Notes: generated from the sequence alone by a model not told the origin. Shown: positions 1 through 8,799, counted from the first letter of the stretch. The stretch: 64,000 nucleotides of DNA from G965222505 sp965222505 (GCA_965222505.1 OZ244956.1:3968001-4032000), one strand, 5' to 3'. A program made the numbers and translations.

Positions 1-73
1 GATTTACATCGCCGTGATTACGAACCTGGAAACCGGCGAGCAGGAAGTTCAGAAATTTATGATCATCCGGTGA
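1..73 (+). CDS. C-terminal end of a secreted (probably T9SS-sorted) protein, 5' truncated by window edge
   Basis: An open frame enters from the left edge and ends at TGA 71-73. Only 23 residues are visible. They have the shape of the last beta-strands of a T9SS C-terminal sorting domain: a Tyr-rich strand, a Gly-Glu turn, then a basic end (FMIIR). A PorV-like gene follows on the same strand; in Bacteroidota porU commonly precedes porV, so a large surface protein here would fit. With so little sequence the protein cannot be named. Confidence 0.5.
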   Translation, partial: IYIAVITNLETGEQEVQKFMIIR

Positions 74-112
74 TATGGGATTGAGCATGACATACCCAGG
101 CCGATACAAGGC

Positions 113-201
113 CATGTGCGATGTGCGACGTACAACGTGCGACTCAGCCCTTAAACTTATAGTGCAACCCGGACGGGTCGGCCTTGTGCCGACCCCGGTG
201 C
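113..201. repeat. Intergenic heptamer repeat and GGGTCGGC hairpin before the PorV-like gene
   Basis: Positions 113-153 carry degenerate 7-bp units of the GTGCGAC / GTACAAC type, the same family seen at about ten other places in the window. Positions 178-198 form a hairpin whose arms read GGGTCGGC and GTGCCGACCC. A close relative of the hairpin occurs at 37674-37700 in the opposite orientation. An open frame runs across this DNA from position 75, but the repeat content argues that the gene begins downstream at 216. Confidence 0.6.
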
Positions 202-215
202 GGGTGCGTCTCCAC

Positions 216-1211
216 ATGGGCTTGTACTTCATCCTTCTGCTCATCGCTGCCTTGCCAGCTCAGGCCCAACAGGAAAAACTGGCCCAAACCGGCATGAAAT
301 TCCTCAGCGTTTCGGTGGATGCCCGTGCGGCAGGTCTGGGAGATGCCATGACGGCCCTCACCTCGGATGCTGCGGCGCTGTTCTACAATCCTGCCGGGAT
401 GGCCTTTCAGGAAAGCGGACTCAACGCCACTTTTGGCCAGGTCCAGTGGATTGCCGAGATCGACTACAACGCTGCTGCCGTCTCTTTCCGGCCCATGAAT
501 GGCCGCATCGGGGTATTCGGGGTCTCGCTGGTAGCCGTGGATTACGGGGATTTGCTTGGCACAGTTCGGGCGGATAATGAGCAAGGCTTCGAGGAAATCG
601 GCACCCTTACGCCCACCGCACTTAGTCTCGGCTTCGGGTATGCCCGTGCACTGACGGACCGGTTCTCGGCTGGTGGACAGATCAAATACGTGCGCCAGGA
701 CCTCGGCACGGTGCCGGTGGACCGTTCGGACGAGGGCGGCCTGATTGGGGAATCAATGGCGCTGGATGTGATGGCCTTCGATTTTGGGGTCCTCTACAAA
801 ACCGGCTTTCGGAGCCTGACGTTTGCCGTCGGGGCCCGTAACTTTGCCCAGGAAGTCGCCTACTCCGAGGAGAGTTTTCAGCTGCCCCTGACACTCAAGA
901 TCGGGTTGGCAATGGACGTCATGGACCTGATGGCCGCGCCTGAAGCACGCAATCAAGCCTTCCTCGTCAGCCTCGAAGCTGAGAACCCGAGGGATTTCTC
1001 GGAGCAGATCAAGATCGGCGGGGAATACCGGTTCCTGGATACCTTCATGCTCCGGGCGGGCTATGTTTTTCCGACCGACGAACAGGGCATCAGCCTTGGA
1101 GCCGGGTTTCATAAGGCGGTGCGCGGCATCGGCTTCGGGGCCGATTATGCCTACACCAATTTCGGGGTATTCTCCAACGTGCAACGGCTTTCGCTGCAGT
1201 TCAATTTTTAG
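216..1211 (+). CDS. PorV/PorQ-family outer membrane beta-barrel protein
   Basis: The protein has 331 residues. The start at ATG 216 gives a clean signal peptide ending in ALPAQAQ; the frame is open upstream to 75, but that DNA is repeat. After the signal comes the family hallmark, a G-M-K-F-L then D-A-R-A-A-G-L-G-D-A block followed by ALFYNPAGMA, and then alternating strands ending in the aromatic terminus QFNF. PorV proteins are FadL-like barrels that shuttle T9SS cargo to the sortase at the cell surface; PorV/PorQ paralogues are common in Bacteroidota. The T9SS cargo-like genes on both sides (tail at 1-73, gene at 2659) support a secretion role. Which paralogue this is cannot be decided from the sequence. 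Confidence 0.85.
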   Translation: MGLYFILLLIAALPAQAQQEKLAQTGMKFLSVSVDARAAGLGDAMTALTSDAAALFYNPAGMAFQESGLNATFGQVQWIAEIDYNAAAVSFRPMNGRIGVFGVSLVAVDYGDLLGTVRADNEQGFEEIGTLTPTALSLGFGYARALTDRFSAGGQIKYVRQDLGTVPVDRSDEGGLIGESMALDVMAFDFGVLYKTGFRSLTFAVGARNFAQEVAYSEESFQLPLTLKIGLAMDVMDLMAAPEARNQAFLVSLEAENPRDFSEQIKIGGEYRFLDTFMLRAGYVFPTDEQGISLGAGFHKAVRGIGFGADYAYTNFGVFSNVQRLSLQFNF

Positions 1212-1217
1212 ACCGAC

Positions 1218-2417
1218 GTGACGCGTTACCTTCTCCTCATAACGGTTTGCTGCTGCTTCTCGGCATGTGATTTTGATGCCGATGATGCACTCTACGATCC
1301 CAACCCCACCTTGGGTGCAGATCCGGTGATGGCTTCCATTTTACCTTCTGAATTTGCCCTCTCCGGCGTGGATGTGTTAACCCTCACCGGCGAAAATTTC
1401 TCGACAGACCCGGCGGCCAATCAGGTCTTTTTTGACGAAGTGCGGGCCGAGGTCATAGAAGCAACCGCTACACAACTCAAGGTTCAGGCACCCCTGCTCT
1501 CCGAGGCCGAATTGCCCCGCACCGACATTCAGGTGCGCGTCTCGGTAATCGGCGCTGAAAACTTTAGCAATGCCCTGCCGTACCGGCTTGACCCTGCCGC
1601 AGCGACCTTTGGGGATATTGAACCTTTTGAGCAACCCTTCGCCCTCGTTACTGATGCCGAAGACAACGTATACGTCACCCTTTTTGTGAATGCCCTGCCC
1701 GAAGGGGTCGTCCGGGTTTCACCAGCGGGTGAACGCACTCCTTACCTGGATGCCGCCTTCAAATGGGAAGCCTTGGGGTTTGATGCCGATGGCTTCATGT
1801 ACGGCGTGCGCAACGTCCGGGCCGTGTTCCGCTACCCTCCGGGCGGTGGTGCACAGGAGACCTGGGCCGTACTACCGGACCAGAGCGACCGGCTCGTCAC
1901 CCTGGATTTTGATGCCAACGGCAACGCGTGGATCGGTGGGGCAAGCCGGGTCCATCGCATCCAGCCGGACGGTACCGTGCGCACTTCAGACCTTGGCGGC
2001 ACGATACGGGCCGTCAATGCCTTCGGCGGAGACTTGTATGTTGGCGGTGGAAGGGATGAAGTACAGGCGGTGTGGCGCTATACCCCAGGCGGAGACGGCA
2101 CCCTCGGCAATGAAACCCAGGTGTTTACCTTGCCCGCAAGTCACCCAACGGCCACGATCCGGGCCTTAGCCCTGGCCGAAGACGGCACCCTGTATGTGGG
2201 CACCGATGCATCGGAACCATTGGATGCCGTCTTTGAGGTTGCTCCCAATGGAACCGCCTCCATTTTGTATCCCGGTGTGATTCAGCAGCCCGTGGTCTCG
2301 TTTGCCTGGAGCACCGGCACGGCGCTGTACATGGCGCATGATGCCTACCGGGTCGGAGATACGGCGTTTGGCGGCAATATTCTGCGTATTGAAACCCGCA
2401 GACAGGGTGAACCTTGA
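1218..2417 (+). CDS. Lipoprotein with IPT/TIG-like domain and NHL-type beta-propeller
   Basis: The protein has 399 residues and starts at GTG 1218, six bases after the PorV-like stop, so the two are probably co-transcribed. The N-terminus is a lipoprotein signal with lipobox FSAC (Cys about residue 16). Residues about 35-120 resemble an IPT/TIG immunoglobulin-like fold (a Leu-Thr-Gly-x-Asn-Phe turn is visible). The rest repeats short D-x-D-G-x-x-Y/W blades (DAEDNVYV, DADGFMYG, DANGNAWIG, AEDGTLYVG), as in NHL/SMP30-like propellers. It is probably outer-membrane anchored; ligand and function are unknown. Confidence 0.75.
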   Translation: MTRYLLLITVCCCFSACDFDADDALYDPNPTLGADPVMASILPSEFALSGVDVLTLTGENFSTDPAANQVFFDEVRAEVIEATATQLKVQAPLLSEAELPRTDIQVRVSVIGAENFSNALPYRLDPAAATFGDIEPFEQPFALVTDAEDNVYVTLFVNALPEGVVRVSPAGERTPYLDAAFKWEALGFDADGFMYGVRNVRAVFRYPPGGGAQETWAVLPDQSDRLVTLDFDANGNAWIGGASRVHRIQPDGTVRTSDLGGTIRAVNAFGGDLYVGGGRDEVQAVWRYTPGGDGTLGNETQVFTLPASHPTATIRALALAEDGTLYVGTDASEPLDAVFEVAPNGTASILYPGVIQQPVVSFAWSTGTALYMAHDAYRVGDTAFGGNILRIETRRQGEP

Positions 2418-2658
2418 TTACAGTTCCTTGAAAGCAGGGTACACGGCTTCCGGCAGACCGCTTTGTTGGACTGCCCTGCCCATACAAGTTGTCCGCGTCC
2501 GTTGCATACTTTGGGTACGCCGTCCAACGGACCACGGACAAATAGACCGATATGCCTTTTTTTCTTTTCGGTTTTCTGAGAAGAATTCAATATTTTCTAG
2601 TTCTTATCTGTACAGCACAGTACCACTAACCACTACTCAACAATCATCCTGGGGGATC

Positions 2659-3936
2659 ATGATGAAAAAATATTACATCGCCGTCTTAAGCATTTTAATG
2701 CTGCCGGCCTATGCGTTCGCACAATGGGAATTCAGCGGCAGCTTCCCGGACGACACCACCTACACCAGTTCCATTCACGGCCTCGCCGTTGACGGGGAAG
2801 GCAAAGTGTGGGTCCAGGCCTGGTCCAAAGATGTGCGCATCTACAATGAAGACGGCACCGAAGTGGCCTGGTCGCCACTGGAACTCATTACCTTTGCCGA
2901 CGGCACTGTGGATTCCGTAGCCGCCATCCCGAACATCCGTGGGCTCCGTGCCGACCAAAACGGGGATGTCCTGATGGCCACAGGCAGCGGTTTGATTTAC
3001 CGTCTCAGCCAGGTGGACGGCAGCGGTATGGCCAAACTTGAAGTGCCCGAAGGCTCCTCCCAATCCGCACCGGGTGTGGCCGACAACGGCAACATCTTTA
3101 CCGCACAGGTCGTACCGGGTGCTGCCCCGATTCGGGAATATGATGCCGACTTTAACCTGCTCGGCGTGGCCGTGGATACCTCCCGTGGCTTCTCGCGTAG
3201 CTTTGAGGTTTCCGGTGATGGCAATTCCATCTACTGGGCCGGGTACACCAACCTGGCGGTCTGGAAATACAGCCGCCCGGATGAGTTTAGTCCGTTTGGT
3301 GCCGCCCCGGATACGCTCTTCCGCGGGATGGTCTCCGAAGCGATGGCGCGTAACCCCGCCACCGGCCACGTCTGGCTGAGCAATGCCAAAGCCGCCGGCC
3401 TCAGCCCGGACAGTTCGACGGTGTTTGCCAACCAACTGCTCTACTGGTTCGCGGTGGATACGGAAACCGACACCATCGTGGACAGCCTCGTCGCCGACCA
3501 GAACCAGGCGTTCTCCGATTCGTCCTACTTCGCCCGCGCCGTGGCTTTCTCTCCGGATGGCATGACGGCCTACATCGGCATGTGGAACCAGGATGGCCTG
3601 GCCGCACCTGGGGCCACCGTGCAGCGGTTCACCAACATGGGCGGTGTAGCCAACGAGCGCGAAGAACTGCCGGACAACTTCACGCTGGAGCAAAACTACC
3701 CGAACCCCTTCAACCCGTCCACCACGATCCGTTTCACCCTTCGCGAAGCCGGCCTGGCTACGCTGAAGGTTTACGATGTGATGGGCCGTGAACTCGTCAC
3801 GCTACGCGAAGGCCAAATGCCGGCCGGATCCTACAGCGTACCCTTCACCGCCGATGGCCTGGGTTCGGGCATCTACGTCTACCAACTGGAGTTTGAAGGC
3901 CGCCGCCTGACCGGCAAAATGACCTTCCTCAAGTAA
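2659..3936 (+). CDS. Secreted beta-propeller protein with T9SS C-terminal sorting domain
   Basis: The protein has 425 residues. I chose ATG 2659 (a second ATG follows directly) because it starts a textbook signal peptide ending YAFAQ and has a G-rich ribosome-binding stretch just upstream; the frame stays open further 5' without coding character. The body has propeller-like repeats (GLAVDGEGKVWV, GLRADQNGDVLM). The last 85 residues are a type A T9SS sorting domain: YPNPFNPSTTIRF, VYDVMGREL, then a basic tail. This is probably cell-surface or extracellular cargo. A strong terminator follows. Confidence 0.85.
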   Translation: MMKKYYIAVLSILMLPAYAFAQWEFSGSFPDDTTYTSSIHGLAVDGEGKVWVQAWSKDVRIYNEDGTEVAWSPLELITFADGTVDSVAAIPNIRGLRADQNGDVLMATGSGLIYRLSQVDGSGMAKLEVPEGSSQSAPGVADNGNIFTAQVVPGAAPIREYDADFNLLGVAVDTSRGFSRSFEVSGDGNSIYWAGYTNLAVWKYSRPDEFSPFGAAPDTLFRGMVSEAMARNPATGHVWLSNAKAAGLSPDSSTVFANQLLYWFAVDTETDTIVDSLVADQNQAFSDSSYFARAVAFSPDGMTAYIGMWNQDGLAAPGATVQRFTNMGGVANEREELPDNFTLEQNYPNPFNPSTTIRFTLREAGLATLKVYDVMGRELVTLREGQMPAGSYSVPFTADGLGSGIYVYQLEFEGRRLTGKMTFLK

Positions 3937-3968
3937 GGACGATCCCTTTAATATCCGTTGCGAAACTC

Positions 3969-4001
3969 GGGCATCCGGCATGATGCCGGATGCCCTTTTT
4001 T
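3969..4001 (+). terminator. Rho-independent terminator
   Basis: There is a perfect 12-bp stem, GGGCATCCGGCA pairing with TGCCGGATGCCC, with a 3-nt TGA loop and six T residues. It begins 33 bases after the stop of the secreted propeller gene and separates it from the convergent minus-strand gene at 4026. Confidence 0.95.
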
Positions 4002-4025
4002 ACTGGCTCTTCAGTAATTCCGGTA

Positions 4026-4979
4026 CTACCTCGCTGCTTGCACCATCCAGTCGGCAAGGGCCTGGACCGTGTCTCGAAATGCTGCGAGATAGGCCGCACC
4101 TCGAAAATCCCTTGGGTCCGGCACGTCAATCCGGTTGTCTGTAAAAGCACGCTGGTGGATCAGAAAAACGTCGCGTGCTCGTGAGCTCTGTACATACGCA
4201 CTGGCTGATTCCACCGCACAGGAGCGTGCCAGCTCATCCACGTGGGCCAGGAAGGCAAACACCGTCTTCCAGGACCGCCAGACCGGCATGTCCGTCTGCC
4301 CTTGACTGCCCAATTGGAGGAGTGCTGCCCACTGTTCTCGCCGGGCGTAGTACCGCATCGGACGCTCGTCCATCTCTCGGATAAATCGTGCCTGCACCAG
4401 ATCACGCGTGGCATCTCGAATGGTCACCCCGGCGTAGCCTGTTGCACGTTCGATCTCCTGGACTGTAGCAGCACGGTCACTGATACCTATGAGGAAGGCC
4501 AACACGTCCGGCTTGGCACTGACGCCGAAACCGGAGCGCAGGCGCAGCAACAGCGCCGGGACCGGGGAAAGAGCCGGTACTACAGCTTCTTTGCTTATCC
4601 TGTCACGCGCCTCCAAGGGCGCTTCGGCCGCATACCGGTGCCAGCGGGCATCTTTTGTCTCGGCGGCGGATCGCGCAAACCGTGCCAGGTGCACCCGGAC
4701 CCTTTCCGGATACGCCTCAGCCAGCACCTTCATGCGCTGCACGCTGAGGAGTCGAGACCCGACGCGTGCCCACCAGGCTAACATGTCCGCCAGCCTGCGT
4801 TCCTCGTCAAGCATCGCCAGCGACACCAGCACGAGGGCTTCCGGATCGATGATGGACCGGATGGCATCCTCATCCGCCGCGTGCGCTCCGGCTCCCAGGC
4901 TACTCCACTGCTGCCACGCCGCACGTGTCGCTGCTCGGCATGCCAGACTACCGGCCTCCTTGAGTATCTTGCTCGACAT
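4026..4979 (-). CDS. Winged-helix DNA-binding protein, putative antitoxin or regulator partner
   Basis: The protein has 317 residues. The C-terminal half (about 165-235) reads as a winged helix-turn-helix, including an E-I-E-R-A-T-G-Y-A-G-V-T-I-R-D-A-T segment followed by a basic wing with RYYARR. The N-terminal half is helical and Ala/Arg-rich, without a recognised domain. Its start overlaps the end of the nucleotidyltransferase-like gene by 32 bp, so the pair is translationally coupled. The arrangement resembles AbiE-type or DUF6036-type two-gene modules, in which one partner is a nucleotidyltransferase and the other a wHTH protein. Family assignment is by architecture only. Confidence 0.6.
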   Translation of the reverse strand: MSSKILKEAGSLACRAATRAAWQQWSSLGAGAHAADEDAIRSIIDPEALVLVSLAMLDEERRLADMLAWWARVGSRLLSVQRMKVLAEAYPERVRVHLARFARSAAETKDARWHRYAAEAPLEARDRISKEAVVPALSPVPALLLRLRSGFGVSAKPDVLAFLIGISDRAATVQEIERATGYAGVTIRDATRDLVQARFIREMDERPMRYYARREQWAALLQLGSQGQTDMPVWRSWKTVFAFLAHVDELARSCAVESASAYVQSSRARDVFLIHQRAFTDNRIDVPDPRDFRGAAYLAAFRDTVQALADWMVQAAR

Positions 4980-5493
4980 GATCGATTACCTGATCAAGCA
5001 TCAAGGTGAATGCCTCGGATGCATCCTGCGTCTTCACCCACATGATCACTCCTTCGAGTTCCTCTGTCGTGGGAGCCAGGGTGATGAGATCCTGATAATG
5101 AACACTACGCGGCCCCTGATCAATGGCCGCAAAGAGCTTTAGGGCAACGAGCGTTCGCCGCCCCACCAAGCCCACATTCAGTCCACCGTACCGACGCCAT
5201 GTTATATCGTCATTTAGCCACGGCGGCAATCCCAGTTGCCACTGCGCGCCGATTTCTGTGTTCATCCAGGTCTCTGGAAGCCCGAAGTCGCGAGCGACCC
5301 TGACGATGGCTCGCTGCAAAGCCTCTGCCAGAGGCTCGGGCGGTAGCAATCTCACCTTCTTTGCGGAGCCTGCTTCTTCTGCCTGTGCAATGACATCGAC
5401 ATCGTCGGTAGTCCGGGTAACGAGGCCCAGCATGTTTAAGGTAGCCCCTCCGATTACAACCACGCTGACGTCCGCTCCTTCGGCCTCAAGCAA
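4948..5493 (-). CDS. DUF6036-like nucleotidyltransferase fold protein (toxin-antitoxin-like)
   Basis: The protein is about 181 residues from TTG 5493. The same frame is open to about 5544 (with a CTG at 5511), and no ATG is present, so the true start is uncertain. Near the N-terminus is the nucleotidyltransferase signature, a GGATLN segment followed about 13 residues on by DDVDV, which supplies the metal-binding acidic pair. A later KLFAAIDQGPRSVHYQDL segment matches the conserved Lys and Asp region of these proteins. Such proteins modify nucleic acid or protein in TA/Abi modules. Operator-like repeats lie just upstream. Confidence 0.65.
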   Translation of the reverse strand: MLEAEGADVSVVVIGGATLNMLGLVTRTTDDVDVIAQAEEAGSAKKVRLLPPEPLAEALQRAIVRVARDFGLPETWMNTEIGAQWQLGLPPWLNDDITWRRYGGLNVGLVGRRTLVALKLFAAIDQGPRSVHYQDLITLAPTTEELEGVIMWVKTQDASEAFTLMLDQVIDHVEQDTQGGR

Positions 5494-5551
5494 GTCACCC
5501 GTGGCTTGCAGGATGTCTTCAAGTCGTTGCGGTTGTAATATTATTTATTTC

Positions 5552-5585
5552 GGATAATCCGAAGATAAAATAAGGATAATCCGAA
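5552..5585 (-). promoter_or_regulatory. Paired GGATAATCCGAA repeats, candidate operator of the TA-like pair
   Basis: Two exact copies of GGATAATCCGAA lie at 5552-5563 and 5574-5585, 22 bp apart (about two helical turns). Each sits in an imperfect palindrome of the form TTCGGAT-ATCCGAA in very AT-rich DNA, immediately upstream of the nucleotidyltransferase gene. This is the usual geometry of an autoregulatory operator bound on one face of the helix. The protein that binds is not known; the wHTH partner is the natural candidate. Confidence 0.6.
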
Positions 5586-5710
5586 TAAAAAGCCATCCCA
5601 CCGTGTTGCAAACAGCGTAGCGATGGGTCCGGTGATCCCATTATGTGAAGCCGGTCATGGGGTGGCCACGTCTCTGGGGCGGCTTCTTTTCGTGACACAA
5701 GGACGATGTG

Positions 5711-5741
5711 GTGCACAACTTTATTGAAAAACGATTATAAT
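5711..5741 (+). promoter_or_regulatory. Promoter-like element, shared motif copy 1
   Basis: GTGCAC at 5711-5716, a 19-bp spacer, then TATAAT at 5736-5741, about 70 bp before the GHL10 gene. Spacer length and several spacer bases (A-rich run then ACG) match three other sites in the window at 9899, 10058 and 63504. Confidence 0.55.
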
Positions 5742-5809
5742 AGCCGTTGTCTGAAATGTCTGTACAAGATTGAACCAACAGCGCGTTGGTAAAGCAAAAC
5801 ATATACCCT

Positions 5810-7627
5810 ATGAACAAGGTGAAGCAGCAGGGTGGCCTCGGCCTCGTGATGGTTGTGCTCATGGCGGGCCTGCTTCCGGCCCAAACGGTACCGCCGAAAC
5901 AGGAAGTGCGCGGCACGTGGATTGCGACGGTCATCAACCTGGATTGGCCCACACGGACCCGCTCGGCGGATCAACAGGCTGAACTCATCCAGATGCTGAA
6001 TCGGTTGAAGGCGACCGGCATCAACCTGGTATTTTTCCAGATTCGGTCAGAAGCCGATGCCATGTACGATTCGCCCCTGGAGCCGTGGTCCCACTGGCTC
6101 ACAGGCATACAAGGCATCGCGCCGGACCCGTTTTATGACCCTCTGGCCTTTGCCATTGAGGAGGCCCACAAGCGGGGCATTGAATTGCACGCCTGGTTCA
6201 ATCCGTTCCGCGCCGAACGGAGCATCGGCAGCTATAGCCTCAGTCCGCGCCACGTGAAACGGCAACACCCGGAATGGATGCTCAACATTGGTTCGATTTC
6301 TGTGCTTAATCCGGGCATCCCCGACGTACAAAGCCACGTCACCAACGTCATTATGGATGTGGTGAACCGATACGACATCGACGGGGTCCACTTTGACGAT
6401 TATTTTTACCCCTATCCGCCCAACCAGATTTCCAGTCAGGATGCGGAGACGTTCGCCGAATTCAACCGGGGCATTGAAGACATCGGCGATTGGCGGCGGG
6501 ATAACATCAACCGCCTCATCGCCCAGATCGCCGACAGTATCAACACCGTCAAACCCGATGTCAAGTTCGGCATCAGTCCGTTTGGCATCTGGAAAAACGG
6601 GGTGCCGAGTGGGGTCATTGGGCTGGATGCACACAATGTGATCTTCGGTGATGCCATGGCCTGGCTGGCCCAGGAAACCGTGGATTATGTGGTGCCCCAA
6701 CTGTACTGGCCGTTCGGGGGGAATCAGGATTATGCCCGCCTCGCCACATGGTGGGCCACCCAGGCGTTTAACCGGCATCTCTACACGGGCCACGGCCTGT
6801 ACCGGTCCGACAGCCGGACGTTCGGCGGCTCCTTGTTTGCCGCCAATGAAGTACCCCGGCAGGTACACTTTAACCGGGGCGATCCCAATATTCAGGGCAG
6901 TGTGTTTTTCCGTGCCCGCAACCTGACCGAATTTCCATCCAAAGGGTTTGCCGATACCCTCAAGGTGCATTACTACCGCCACCCGGCCCTGACGGCCACG
7001 ATGGCGTGGAAAGACACCACCCCCCCCGACTTCCCCCAGAACCTGACCTTTGACTGGGGAAGCGATGCCGAGGTCATTTTGCAATGGGAGCCCCCGGCCA
7101 GTGACACGGTGCCGGTACGCCGGTATGCCGTCTACCGCATCCAGTCCCCGGCGCTGCCTGACTTTACCGAGGCGATGCAAGACCCTCGCAACCTCCTCGG
7201 CGTAACGGGTGAACTGACCTGGACGGACATCCCCGGTGCCGAAACAGACCCCTATTTCTACATCGTGACGGCTGTAAGTGCCAATGCCGTAGAAAGCGAG
7301 CCGAGCAACGAAGTGATCCTGAACGGCCGGGCCGTTGCCACGCGCCCGGAAACGCCGCCTACCTTTACAGTTGATGCCAACTACCCCAACCCCTTCCAGC
7401 AGCAGACCACCTTCGCCTTCACCCTGGATCGTCCAGCGGCGGTCTCCTTGACCATCCATGATGCACTTGGACGCCAGGTGGCTGTTGTGATTAATGACGA
7501 GGTGCTGGCCGGCGGACGGCATTTCGTTCCGTGGACAGCAGCATCCGGTTTGCCCGGTGGCACCTATTTTTACACCCTGGACGTTGAGGGTCATCGCCTC
7601 ACCAAACCCATGACCCGACTACGCTGA
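5810..7627 (+). CDS. GHL10-family (DUF187) secreted glycoside hydrolase-like protein with T9SS domain
   Basis: The protein is about 605 residues from ATG 5810; a TTG at 5786 is in frame but gives a poorer signal peptide. After the signal (ends LLPAQT) comes the GHL10 TIM barrel at about 20-390: REVRGTWIATV start, FFQIRSEADAMY, HAWFNPFR, and the acidic VHFDDYFYPYP motif that carries the presumed catalytic Asp residues. About 400-505 is fibronectin-III-like. The last 80 residues are a T9SS sorting domain (YPNPFQQQTTF, GTYFYTLD). Family members act on glycans at the cell surface; the substrate is unknown. A DNA-repair remnant follows after 10 bases. Confidence 0.85.
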   Translation: MNKVKQQGGLGLVMVVLMAGLLPAQTVPPKQEVRGTWIATVINLDWPTRTRSADQQAELIQMLNRLKATGINLVFFQIRSEADAMYDSPLEPWSHWLTGIQGIAPDPFYDPLAFAIEEAHKRGIELHAWFNPFRAERSIGSYSLSPRHVKRQHPEWMLNIGSISVLNPGIPDVQSHVTNVIMDVVNRYDIDGVHFDDYFYPYPPNQISSQDAETFAEFNRGIEDIGDWRRDNINRLIAQIADSINTVKPDVKFGISPFGIWKNGVPSGVIGLDAHNVIFGDAMAWLAQETVDYVVPQLYWPFGGNQDYARLATWWATQAFNRHLYTGHGLYRSDSRTFGGSLFAANEVPRQVHFNRGDPNIQGSVFFRARNLTEFPSKGFADTLKVHYYRHPALTATMAWKDTTPPDFPQNLTFDWGSDAEVILQWEPPASDTVPVRRYAVYRIQSPALPDFTEAMQDPRNLLGVTGELTWTDIPGAETDPYFYIVTAVSANAVESEPSNEVILNGRAVATRPETPPTFTVDANYPNPFQQQTTFAFTLDRPAAVSLTIHDALGRQVAVVINDEVLAGGRHFVPWTAASGLPGGTYFYTLDVEGHRLTKPMTRLR

Positions 7628-7637
7628 CTCCGTCCTG

Positions 7638-7945
7638 ATGGCCGAACCCCTTATCAACCTGTATTTTACGCCGATATTTGTTCAGGCATTGGCTGAACGG
7701 CTCAGATCCATTTATCCCGCCTTTTCTCCTGAACAGCTTCACGATTTGGTCTCCGGGGCCATACCTCCCGCAAGGTCTTCCAGATCAAGGAGGCCGTTTT
7801 TGCGCCGGGGATTCACCGCCTCACCAAAAGGCAGTCCTTTCTGGATCGGACAACCCGTACCCATTATGCAGGCGAATACCGTCTGGCTATCGTGGTGAGT
7901 GGAGAAGAAAAGGCAGCTCAGACCTTTAGGGTGACGAGAACCTAA
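7638..7945 (+). pseudogene. Remnant of a DNA alkylation repair (AlkD-like) gene with internal deletion
   Basis: The frame from ATG 7638 to about 7760 encodes a start typical of HEAT-repeat DNA alkylation repair proteins (MAEPLINLYF, then AFSPEQL). From about 7769 to TAA 7943-7945 a different frame encodes their usual C-terminus (KVFQIKEAVFAPGIHRLTKR, a TTRTHYAGEYRL stretch, then the last strand). Only about 100 of the family's roughly 350-370 residues remain, and the two pieces are out of frame. The middle, including the glycosylase core, is gone, so this is a deletion relic. It lies ten bases after the GHL10 gene. Confidence 0.75.
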
Positions 7946-7983
7946 TCCATAAACAGGCCGCCCTTACGCAATACGATTCCCCC

Positions 7984-8697
7984 ATGCACCAAGAAGAACG
8001 CACCGCAGCCACCTTTGATGAAGCCCGTGCGGCCCGGTATGAGGTCAAAATTCGTGAGATTGCACCGGCGTATGATGCCCTGCACGAGGCCGTCTATCAT
8101 GTGTTGGACCCGCAGCTTGACCCGGAAGCACATCTGCTTATTGCAGGGGCCGGAACCGGCGCGGAAATCATTCGCATGGGGCAGCGGCGGCCCGGTTGGC
8201 GGTTTACCGCTGTCGATCCTTCTCCTGAAATGCTGGCCCGGTGTAAAGCCCGGGTTGATGAAGTGGGCCTCGCTGACCGGGTGGCCTATGTCAACCTGCT
8301 GATGGAGGATTTTGCGCCGGATGGCGCAGCGTTTGATGCGGCCACTTCAATCTGTATCTCACATTTTCTGCAGGAACCGACAGTCCGGCAACGCTACTTC
8401 GATACCATCGCCGCACATCTGAAACCCGGTGCGCCCTTCCTGTTCGCCGATTTGTTTGGGGATCAAACACAACCTGCATTCGAGCATCTGTTTCAGGTAT
8501 GGCGAGCGCATTACAAAGCCGCCGGGGTACCCGAAGAGGAGGTGGCTGAACACTTTGAACAGATCGAAGAAAACATCGCCTTTCTGCCCGAAGCCCAACT
8601 GGCAAAGATAACTGCTACAGCCGGGTTTGAAGCCATTCACCGGTTTTATCAATATTACCTCTGGGGGGCGTGGTATACCCGGAAGCGAAAAAAATAG
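7984..8697 (+). CDS. Class I SAM-dependent methyltransferase
   Basis: The protein has 237 residues from ATG 7984. Motif I is LIAGAGTGAEI at about residue 55. It is followed by an acidic strand end (TAVDPSPEML), the VAYVNLLMEDF motif, and a hydrophobic strand then SHFLQ. The overall pattern resembles small-molecule methyltransferases or CmoA-like folds. The C-terminus is aromatic and basic. The start sits just after a fragment of a CGTATTG-type heptamer repeat (7962-7975). The substrate cannot be inferred from neighbours: a decayed repair gene upstream and the convergent rsgA downstream. Confidence 0.8.
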   Translation: MHQEERTAATFDEARAARYEVKIREIAPAYDALHEAVYHVLDPQLDPEAHLLIAGAGTGAEIIRMGQRRPGWRFTAVDPSPEMLARCKARVDEVGLADRVAYVNLLMEDFAPDGAAFDAATSICISHFLQEPTVRQRYFDTIAAHLKPGAPFLFADLFGDQTQPAFEHLFQVWRAHYKAAGVPEEEVAEHFEQIEENIAFLPEAQLAKITATAGFEAIHRFYQYYLWGAWYTRKRKK

Positions 8698-8767
8698 AAC
8701 CCCCTTTTGATCACGTCGTTGGTCTGGGATGACGGCAAGGTTGAGCGTAGCAGTAGATCCAATGGCT

Positions 8768-8799
8768 GTGCGTACGTCGCACGGTGCACGTCGCACGTT
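8768..8799. repeat. Short heptamer repeat between methyltransferase and rsgA
   Basis: The stretch contains three diverged CGTCGCA / GTGCACG units, abutting the rsgA stop codon at 8801. It belongs to the family that reaches seven perfect 14-bp copies at 49868. Confidence 0.6.

Noticed and set aside
2695..3693. Long minus-strand open frame opposite the secreted propeller gene
   Set aside because: It lies fully antisense to a clearly coding gene with signal peptide and T9SS domain, and shows no family motifs; third-position GC bias explains it.
5647..5690. Terminator-like hairpin GAAGCCG...CGGCTTC followed by TTTT
   Set aside because: A stem of only 7 bp with a 26-base loop; no gene on the plus strand ends just before it.
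6047..7594. 515-codon minus-strand open frame opposite the GHL10 gene
   Set aside because: Antisense shadow of a gene with catalytic-motif and sorting-domain support.
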